Assembly (NCBI RefSeq): GCF_037893015.1
Contig: NC_133658.1
Coordinates: 139,306,108 to 139,370,107 of the forward strand
Reading direction: 5' to 3'
Source of the DNA: Macrotis lagotis
Lineage: Eukaryota; Chordata; Mammalia; Peramelemorphia; Peramelidae
DNA: 64,000 nucleotides
Shown here in pieces: positions 56,885 to 64,000 of the stretch. Below the pieces are notes generated by a model that was given only the letters and a program-made list of their open reading frames with translations, was not told the origin of the DNA and ran no database searches. Position 1 is the stretch's first letter; every line of letters begins with the position of its first letter. A program made the translations under genes and the position numbers.

Positions 56885-57015
56885 CATTCTATACAGATGT
56901 GGTAACAAGAAAGCTATCAAGTCCTAGGTTAAGTGACTTGCCCCTGCTCACACAGGTAGTATTAGAGGAGGATTTGAATCCAGGTCTTCTGACACCATAG
57001 TTTGCTTTATTCATA
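56885..57015 (-). mobile_element. MIR-type CORE-SINE fragment
   Basis: 'gttaagtgacttgcccctgc' and 'ggatttgaatccaggtcttc' in reverse orientation. It is the last repeat before the CpG island. Confidence 0.75.
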
Positions 57016-58084
57016 CCGTTGCAAAATTTCCATTCTTTCCAATGCCTGCTTTACATAATAAAAAGCATGCAAACAGGCAAACGTAGTGGGAGAAAGTGCT
57101 TCTACACATACACGCATGTATAGACCAAGTCTCTGTCACTCTGTTGAAGGGGTGAGGGGAAGTAGGAGAGGCGCCCGGTCCCAGTTGATGAGAAATCTTT
57201 TTTTTCCTGGGATTCGGGTCTCACCAGTGATTGGAACTCCGTAAGTAGCAACAGACAGCCGCCAGGCGTGGTAGCGAGGGAAAGAATGTTCTGCCTCTGG
57301 AGAGGACATGAAAGGAGACACGAAACACCTCAAATATCCGCGTAATAAACCAGCGTTGGCTCCCGGGGCACCGGGCAGGCCGGGGCAAGGGAGAAGGAGG
57401 CAGGCGAGCGTTAGCCACGGTAGGAGGAAGCCTTGGCTGGGCAGGAGAGGTGATGCCGCGGCGATGACATCACCCAGATTGGGTCCTCTCCCTAACTTGT
57501 CTGCTCGGGACCTGGCGGAGCGTTAGCCAAGCGCTTCGAGCTGACGGCCCCGGGCGGCCTCGGGGTCCAGGGCGCAGCGCTCCCGCTCCCCTTCGCCGCC
57601 AAGACAGCGAAGGTTCCCAGGCGGCTCCGAGCGAAGACGTGGACACAGAAACGCGTCCCCCGGGGTGGGGGTGGGGGGCCGGCACCCCCTCCGGCTAACT
57701 GGGCTCTCTGGAACCAGAGTCCGCTGCTACGCCCAGCCCAACTTGGGGCACAGCCGCTTGGGGCTCGCGTGACACCCCCACTGTGGAAAGAGGGAAAGGA
57801 GCGAGGGAGGACCCCGAAGGGGGAACGCAAGCGGCAGCAGGGATCCGATTTTCTCCTGACTCCTAGAGGCGTCTCGGTGCTTATAGGGACCCCCGGAGCG
57901 AGGGACGCCCAGCGGGGCGAGGGGAGGGGGAGGGCTGGGGAGTGGGGGGGAAGGGGGGCCGCCGCCGAAGCCGGGGAGCCGAGGCGTCGGCGGAGGCGGC
58001 GCGGGGCTCCTTTAAGGATCTCCCCTCCCACCCGGCGGGGCCGGCCCCCCGCCCGCCGCTCTCCCCGCCCCGGGGTCCCTGGGA

Positions 58085-58160
58085 GAGCTGCGATTGGGCG
58101 GGCGCGGCGATCCCTTTGAAGTGTGGCTGCCGATCGCGGGTATTTGACGTGTGGCTAGGG
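58085..58160 (+). promoter_or_regulatory. Probable ZNF703 core/proximal promoter
   Basis: Contains a reversed CCAAT box (ATTGG, 58,093-58,097) overlapping a GC box (GGGCGG, 58,096-58,101). A TCF/LEF-type core (CTTTGAA, 58,114-58,120) and a CRE half-site (TGACG, near 58,145) follow. No TATA box is visible. The exact start site cannot be read from sequence alone. Confidence 0.5.
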
Positions 58161-58394
58161 GAAGGGGAAGGTTTTTGTGTTCCTCGCCGGGGCCAGCGGC
58201 GGCGGCGGCGGCGGCAGCGGAGGAGGAGGAGGAGGGAGGAGGAGGAGGGGAGGAGGAGGGGAGGAGGAGGAGGAGCGGCTGGCCGCTGCACCGCGCCCGG
58301 CACTGCGGAGCGGGCCCGCCCGCCACGGGAGCTCGCCTCCCCGGTGCTCCCCCTCCCCGCCCCCCGTCCCCGCCCGCGGCGCTGCCTCCTCCAA
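58161..58394 (+). other. ZNF703: ZNF703 5'UTR (approximate start)
   Basis: Purine-rich leader with (GGC)n at 58,196-58,214 and (GGA)n at about 58,220-58,275. There is no ATG between about 57,470 and the start codon at 58,395, so a scanning ribosome would meet the ZNF703 start first. The 5' limit is assumed. Confidence 0.5.
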
Positions 58395-59066
58395 ATGAGC
58401 GATTCGCCCGCTGGATCTAACCCAAGGACACCGGAAAGCAGCGGCAGCAGCGGAGGGAAGAGACCCGCGGGCCCCGCGGCCGTGTCCCTCCTGCCTCCGG
58501 CGGACCCCCTGCGGCAGGCCAACCGACTCCCCATCAGGGTACTGAAGATGCTGAGCGCGCACACCGGCCACCTCCTGCACCCCGAATACCTGCAGCCGCT
58601 CTCCTCCACTCCGGTCAGCCCCATCGAGGTCAGTGCCTGCTCTGCACCCCCACACACTCACGCACTTGCACCCCCACTCCCCACTCCCCACTTCCTACTC
58701 CCCAGTCCTCCCGGGTCGCACTGGCCGCCCAGGTCCTTTCCCTTTCGCCCTGGGACCTCGGAACTCCTCTTAGTAGAGCCCGGTCACTATTTTGGACTGG
58801 GGCTGGGGGGGGGGGGGTGAGGGGTCGGGCCGGTGGCTGCTGCACCTCCCCGCTTCTTCCTCCTACTTGCAGGCTTTTCTGCTCAGTTTCTTTACTCTCG
58901 GTTCCTCCTTTCCTTCCTCCCCGGCCCAGCTGCGGGCCCCTGGCTCCAGACCCCTGCCTCACCTCCCACCCTCAGTGGAAAGAGGCTTAGATGCAGCACG
59001 ATCTCATCCCCGCGGGTCCCCCTTTCCCCTCTGGTAAACACCTCTCCGCCTTCCAGTTCCGTCCAG

Positions 59067-59106
<40 letters not shown>

Positions 59107-61240
59107 GCCGCGTCCGAAAAGCTGAAAATGCTTCCCACTCTGTTCTTGGGGCGCCCTCCCCTGGGGCGCTGCGGCGGGTGCACCAGCCGGCCCTAGCCGG
59201 GAATGCTCTCCTCCACGCCCCCTGCCCCAGCGCCCCAAGGCGCCTCCACTGACCTCCAGATCCCGAAGTTCCCTTAACTGAGGGATAAGTTTTCCCTGGG
59301 ACTTGAGATGCCTAGGGAGACGAGGGAGGGAGAACGGGGGGGGGGGGGGGGGGGGGGGGAGAAGTGCCAGGTCTTTGCTCCCTTCAATTAGGAGGCAAAG
59401 AACAGCCGAGTCCCTGTTTTCCCCGCATTCCCACCCCCCGAGGGGAGGTTCCGGGAGCCCACCCTAGACGGGCCGGGAAAGTGACCTTAAGGCGGCCTCT
59501 TCCCTTTCTCTTCCTCCCGGGCCTCAGAAGTCTGGCTTGCTGGCTCACGTGGGGAAGGGAGAACTCCTCGGGCCCCCTGCCCGAGTGCCCCCCGCCGCCG
59601 CCACCCCCCGATCCGCGGGGCCCCCTCGCGCTCTAGCCGCGGGTCCTCACCTCCTCTCCCCCCCCCCCCCGCGCTGTCTCTCGCAGCTGGACGCCAAGAA
59701 GAGCCCGCTGGCGCTGCTGGCCCAGACCTGCTCGCAGATCGGCAAGCCGGACCCACCCCCCTCCTCCAAGCTCAACTCGGTGGCGGCGGCGGCGGCGGCC
59801 ACCGGGCTCGGGGCGGAGAAGGACCCCGGCCGTTCGGCCTCCGCCGCCTCCTCGGCCTCGGCGGCTCTCAAGCAGCTGGGGGACTCGCCCTCGGAGGACA
59901 AGTCCAGCTTCAAGCCCTACTCCAAGGGGTCGGGCGGGGACTCCCGCAAGGACGGAGGCTCTTCTTCTTCTTCTTCCTCCTCCTCCTCCTCCTCCTCCTC
60001 TTCCTCCTCCTCCCCGGGAGACAAGGCCGGGTTTAGGGTGCCCAGCGCGACCTGCCCGCCTTTCCCCCCCCACGGGGGCCCCGTCTCGGCCGCCTCGTCC
60101 TCCTCCTCCCCCGGCAACTCCCGGGGCGGCTCTCCTCACCACTCGGACTGCAAGGGCGGCGGCGGTGGTGGCGGCGGGGGCGGAGGGGACCCCGACAAGA
60201 AAGATCTAGAACCCAGACCCAGCCCGGAGGCGGGCAGCGCCGGGAGCCGCAGCGCGGAGCCCGCGGCGCACGGCGGAGAGGCGGCGGCGTCCGGGCGCAA
60301 GTCGGAGCCGCCCGCCGCGCTGGTGGGCGCCGGCCACGTGGCGCCCGTGTCCCCCTACAAACCGGGCCACTCCGTGTTCCCCCTGCCGCCCTCCAGCATC
60401 GGTTATCACGGCTCCATCGTGGGCGCCTACGCCGGCTACCCGTCCCAGTTCGTGCCCGGCCTGGATCCCAGCAAGTCCGGGCTGGTGGGGGGCCAGCTGT
60501 CCGGGGGGCTGGGCCTGCCTGCCGGCAAGCCCCCCAGCTCCAGCCCGCTGACCGGAGCCTCGCCGCCCTCCTTCCTCCAGGGCTTATGCCGGGACCCCTA
60601 CTGCCTGGGCGGCTACCACGGCGCCTCCTCGCACCTGGGCGGCTCCGGCTGCTCCACCTGCAGCGCGCACGAACCGGCCGGGCCGGGCCTGAAGCCGGGC
60701 GGCTACCCTCTGGTGTACCCCGGCCACCCGCTGCAGCCCGCGGGCCTCTCCTCCAGCGCCGCGCAGGCCGCGCTCCCGGGACACCCCCTCTACACCTACG
60801 GCTTCATGCTCCAGAACGAGCCGCTGCCGCACAGCTGCAACTGGGTGGCGGCCGGCGGGCCCTGCGACAAGCGCTTCGCCACCTCCGAGGAGCTGCTCAG
60901 CCACCTACGGACCCACACCGCCCTCCCCGGCGCCGAGAAACTCCTGGCGGCTTACCCCGGGGGGTCGGGCCTGGGCAGCGCCGCCGCAGCCGCAGCCGCC
61001 GCCGCCGCCTCCTGCCACCTCCACCTCCCTCCGCCCGCCGCCCCCGGCAGCCCCGGGGCGCTCTCCTTGCGGAGTCCACACACTTTGGGGTTAAGCCGGT
61101 ACCACCCCTATGGCAAGAGCCACTTACCCACAGCCGGGGGCCTAGCTGTGCCGTCCCTGCCCACGGCCGGACCCTACTACTCACCATACGCGCTCTACGG
61201 ACAGAGACTAGCTTCAGCCTCCGCTCTTGGATACCAGTAA
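58395..61240 (+). CDS. ZNF703: ZNF703, NET-family zinc-finger corepressor (2 coding exons)
   Basis: Join 58,395-58,628 (78 codons) and 59,687-61,240 (517 codons plus TAA): 595 residues, against about 590 recalled for human. The nuclear NET/NocA-family protein represses transcription through cofactors (Groucho/TLE-type and NCOR-type reported) and influences cell adhesion, migration and proliferation; human ZNF703 lies in the 8p11-p12 breast-cancer amplicon. Visible landmarks: conserved N-terminus M-S-D-S-P-A-G; the S-P-L-A-L-L-A motif at 84-90; F-K-P-Y at 153-156, the Groucho-type docking motif; C-R-D-P-Y-C (379-384), recalling a buttonhead box; and one atypical zinc finger, C462-X8-C471-X12-H484-X3-H488. 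The C-terminus is Tyr/Ala/Ser-rich and ends L-G-Y-Q. Low-complexity tracts: Ser18 (170-187), Gly11 (235-245), Ala10 (510-519). The start is the first ATG of an AUG-free leader, although -3 is C. Splice sites are GAG|GTCAGT and a pyrimidine tract ending CGCAG|CTG. No frame breaks were seen. Confidence 0.97.
59069..59104. repeat. (CT)n microsatellite in ZNF703 intron
   Basis: About 18 CT units. The Ser/Leu and Arg/Glu frames over it are artefacts. Confidence 0.95.
59336..59359. repeat. Poly(G) run of 24 in ZNF703 intron
   Basis: Twenty-four consecutive G on the coding strand, so the pre-mRNA would also carry it. A strong G-quadruplex candidate, and a place where read length or assembly may be unreliable. 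Confidence 0.9.
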
Positions 61241-61828
61241 CTACAGCCTCTTCTCCCCCCCTGCCCCTTCCCCTCTGCCCAGCCTCTCTCTTCCACCTCC
61301 TTACTGCCACCACCACCATCAGCACCACCACCGGCAGCAGCTTCCACCACCATTCCTCCCTCCTTGCATTCCCCTTTCTGACCCCACCCTCCTGGACTGT
61401 GTATTTATTTACTGTACTATTAGCTTACAAGCTGGGAATATAAGTGCATTAATGGCCCATGAGTCAATGTTATGCAAAAAGTCTGTGTCCCCCCCCAATA
61501 ATAATAATAATGGTAATTATCAAGTGAACAAAAGATCCCTACACTTCTTCCTTTTTTTTTTCTCTTAGTCAGGTTTGGGTTTTAGAGTTGCTTCTTCTCT
61601 ACCCTCACCCCCCCCCCTTTCTTCTTCTGATTGGTTTGGTTTTTATTGGGAGGAGAGGGAATTGGGATTCTTGGATTCTTGGGGATTTTGTTCCTTTTCT
61701 GGGGAATCTCTTGCATGATTCTTGACACTTGAAACGACATTGTTCCTTCTGTCCATCTTTTTTCCTTTTCTTGTTTCCATTGGCATTTTCTCCCCCCCCC
61801 CCCTTTGTACAGGTAACAGAGGTGATTT

Positions 61829-61831
<3 letters not shown>

Positions 61832-61879
<48 letters not shown>
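61832..61879. repeat. (AT)n microsatellite in ZNF703 3'UTR
   Basis: Twenty-four AT units, self-complementary in RNA. The isoleucine/tyrosine repeat frames are artefacts. Confidence 0.95.
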
Positions 61880-61881
<2 letters not shown>

Positions 61882-62285
61882 AGGGAAGGGAAATCAGGCA
61901 GGCAGAAAGTTGGATGACAGCGCTGTCTCTTTGCTCCTGGGTTTTGCCTGCCCTTCCCTCCTTTGGCACTGCCTCTCCCTTCCCTCCATGATACACTTCG
62001 AGGCACTGAGCCTGAAGGCATAGAAACCCTTCCTTGACCTGCAGCCAAGGAGCCCCTCTGGGTCCCTGGCAGCAGTTTCCCATATTGAGTCCCAAACAGC
62101 CTACCTGAACATTTCCATCTTCCCTCACACCCCAAAAATACACGGTCAGGAGTCTCCCTGCCAAAAGGGATGGGTAACACAATACCCTAGGGAACCCCAA
62201 TCATCAGGGTCCACCTTTATTAAAAGTTCTAGATGGGCCTGTGGTGAAAGCCTGGCTCTTTCTAGTCTACCAAGTGCTTTATAAT

Positions 62286-62286
<1 letters not shown>

Positions 62287-62360
<74 letters not shown>
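62287..62360. repeat. (CTTT)n microsatellite in ZNF703 3'UTR
   Basis: About 18 CTTT units on the sense strand. The Lys/Arg/Glu antisense frame is an artefact. Confidence 0.95.
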
Positions 62361-62766
62361 CCCCTATTGGGGCAGCAACCCTTGTTGTAAGGAGAGAAAG
62401 GGGGACTCTCTCCTCAGACATCTCCCGATCAGGAGACCAGTCTAACATTTTTAAAGCGAGTGACATCTTAATACAATTGAGAAAACATTTGGAGGGAGGG
62501 AGCAAACTAGATAGAAACCCCCATCCAAATCTCCACAGGCCTGAAGCTTTCAGTCCCTACCTGGTTCAGCTCCCCCAGAGCCGGCAGGCAAGCGGGCAAG
62601 GCATACCTAGTGACCTATGACACTCCCTCCCGCCTCCCCAGCCTGCTCCCCAACCCCTCCCCTTCTTCCCCTCCTCCCCACTCCCCCACAGTCTTGCGCA
62701 GCGCGGAGGCTGTGGGGCCAGTTTTGGATGAATAGAGCTCTCTCCGTTGGTAAGACTTATTTTGTT

Positions 62767-62772
62767 AATAAA
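62767..62772 (+). terminator. ZNF703 poly(A) signal (main)
   Basis: Canonical AATAAA with a GT/T-rich downstream element about 30 bases on. Confidence 0.75.
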
Positions 62773-62976
62773 TGGAATACTTGGCTATATTCACACCGTG
62801 GTGTGTTTCTCTCTTGCCTTCCTCCGTCTGCTTCTCCAACCCTACCCCCATAGAAACCCTTCCTTTTTGTTGTTTAAAATTTTTAAATGATTACCTCTTT
62901 AGATCCTTGCAGAGATGAATTTAATGGAGTTCCCAAGAAGAGAGGAAAGTAGGAAGTCCTTGCCCCAATGTATTAC

Positions 62977-62982
62977 AATAAA
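62977..62982 (+). terminator. Second AATAAA, possible distal poly(A) signal
   Basis: AATAAA followed by a T-rich stretch (62,986-63,015). It could give a longer 3'UTR form, or be chance in AT-rich sequence. Confidence 0.4.
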
Positions 62983-63019
62983 ACCGTTTTTATTATTTTT
63001 TCCATTTATTTATTTAGTT

Positions 63020-64000
63020 CCCAACTTCACTTCAAAGACCTTGGCATTTCCGGGGGCCTGGGCAGAGGGCGTCTGTGAATGTAAACTTTGCTCTGGGCCA
63101 GATCCTAGGTGAATGGGGGCTGAGAAGGGGAAAGAGGGCTCCCAAACTCCAAGCAATTCTATACCTTCCGAGATCTGGGCGAGGCGCGGCAGTGCCTGGA
63201 GACAACGAGCCTTTGGCGCCACTTAGCGGCGTGTATAAGTGCAACAAGGAAAAAGAGACTAACTCCCACCCCGACGGCACTTCGACAATTCCTCCTCCTC
63301 CTCTAAATCCAGGAAGATGCTATTTCTGATTTGGGGTTTGTTTTTCTTGTGTCTCGACTGCCAGAAAGTACTGTTACCTGGGTGGAAACCAAAGGAAAAA
63401 TACCCCTGCTCAGAGCGGATGCCCTAGGAATGCTTCCACGCTACACTGAGCCAAGACCGGGTTTTTTTAGCGGTGGGGAAACTTGCAAGGCCAGTGATTT
63501 TTCAGAGACAGGTGTGGAGCTCTGGTATAGCTATCTCTTCGGGTGCATCAGCTAAAACTGAACTTGAAGCCATCGTCAGAAATGGGAGGGCAGGCTGCTC
63601 TTGTTTCCTTTCTCGCTAGCCTATTTTCCTCAGCTTTCAAGATTGACCATTGGCCTCTTCTGCCTTCTCGACTGGCCGGGGAGACGCAGTTTGAGGCATG
63701 GGAGCCGAGGGAGATAAACACACCTTCAACTTTTCCTTAAGCTTTTACTCAAAGAGCCATGGGGGGAGGTCCTGAAAAACCTTGAATAAAGAAAGGAGGC
63801 AGGAAGTAACGGAAGAAATGAAGTCTCCACGCCATCCCCCAAGAAGAGTGACCAAAGAACCCGGGCTTCCAAATCCCTGGCAGAGAGTTTCCATGCTCTT
63901 CTTTTCCGGTTCTTCACTCTTGTGCCTTTGTTCTCAGTTTTCTGGGCCCACGCTTTCCAATTTGTTGAAGAAAGAAGGCCCTCTGCTCATTGGGAGAGTT
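63020..64000. other. Downstream flank, no gene recognised
   Basis: Repeat-poor sequence of moderate GC content after ZNF703. Many overlapping frames of 63-84 codons exist, but none has domain, length or splice support. It may hold regulatory sequence, but I see no specific site. Confidence 0.5.

Larger units (their letters stand above)
58629..59686 (+). other. ZNF703: ZNF703 intron 1 (1,058 bp)
   Basis: Phase-0 intron with donor GTCAGT at 58,629 and acceptor CTCGCAG ending at 59,686. It holds a G11 run near 58,805, a (CT)n block at 59,069-59,104 and a run of 24 G at 59,336-59,359. The reading frame is open across parts of both edges, but the mammalian orthologue is spliced here (from memory of the protein). 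Confidence 0.9.
57350..61250. promoter_or_regulatory. ZNF703 CpG island
   Basis: Base composition changes abruptly from AT-rich repeats to GC-rich, CpG-dense DNA at about 57,350. It stays so through exon 1, the intron and exon 2. Such an island over a whole developmental gene is typical of a Polycomb-regulated, TATA-less locus; the chromatin state is inference. Confidence 0.9.
61241..62795 (+). other. ZNF703: ZNF703 3'UTR (main form, approximate end)
   Basis: Runs from the stop codon to just beyond the poly(A) signal AATAAA at 62,767-62,772, which is followed by a GT-rich element ('gtggtgtgtttctctc', 62,799 onward). It includes (CCACCA)-like triplets, an (AT)n block and a (TTTC)n block. The stretch 61,398-61,470 ('tgtatttatttactgtacta') is even and repeat-free and looks like conserved 3'UTR. 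Confidence 0.75.

Noticed and set aside
57492-58657. Long antisense frames (179, 258 and 178 codons) over the ZNF703 promoter and exon 1
   Set aside because: They mirror GC-rich, stop-poor sequence, are rich in Pro/Arg/Ser/Gly, overlap each other in different frames, and show no domain or splice structure. A divergent noncoding transcript is possible but not visible in sequence.
59633-61443. Alternative and antisense frames over ZNF703 exon 2 (up to 285 codons)
   Set aside because: Shadows of the GC-rich exon. Only the 59,687-61,240 frame gives the recognisable zinc finger, F-K-P-Y and conserved C-terminus.

Overview
This window is vertebrate nuclear DNA, almost certainly from a marsupial. 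The clearest sign is the dense load of tRNA-derived CORE-SINEs (MAR1/Ther1/MIR type), L2-like and CR1/L3-like LINEs, L1 3' ends and a half-L1 (HAL1-like) element. All of these match, from memory, consensus sequences familiar from opossum and Australian marsupials. The youngest SINEs end in a 'gccttgcaaaaacct' plus A-tail form that I loosely associate with Australian (dasyurid-type) marsupials; that finer placement is a guess.

Layout. Positions 1 to about 57,000 form an AT-rich gene desert built from overlapping layers of old LINEs, SINEs and microsatellites, with stretches of unrecognised single-copy DNA. I found no intact protein-coding gene there. Every open frame of 60-135 codons that I examined falls in a repeat, low-complexity tract or unconserved-looking sequence. 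From about 57,350 the base composition changes sharply to a CpG island. This holds the only gene: the complete two-exon transcriptional corepressor gene ZNF703 on the + strand (coding exons 58,395-58,628 and 59,687-61,240, 595 residues). It is followed by a 3'UTR of about 1.5 kb with a poly(A) signal at 62,767 and a second at 62,977. The last kilobase is downstream flank. In human, ZNF703 also lies beside a large upstream gene desert (recalled, not checked), so the long upstream interval fits.

How it works together. ZNF703 is a dosage-sensitive developmental regulator, and such genes are usually driven by distal enhancers in the adjoining desert. Several repeat-poor intervals here (about 25,200-25,500, 40,790-41,130, 42,280-42,570, 43,960-44,320 and 47,380-47,850) look like candidate conserved noncoding elements because of homeodomain/POU-type motifs. 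This is inference, not demonstrated.

The most unusual structures are three short, near-identical local duplications set in otherwise old, decayed sequence: a 218/219-bp inverted repeat (arms 55,522-55,739 and 56,614-56,832) about 1.6 kb upstream of the ZNF703 start codon; a 122-bp inverted repeat (38,539-38,660 and 40,341-40,462); and a composite direct duplication (17,905-18,004 plus 18,719-18,742, copied together at 19,780-19,901). There is also a 3'UTR-only processed retrocopy of an unidentified gene (28,448-29,006) with a perfect 12-bp target-site duplication. I saw no new gene system, no CRISPR array and no microbial sequence.
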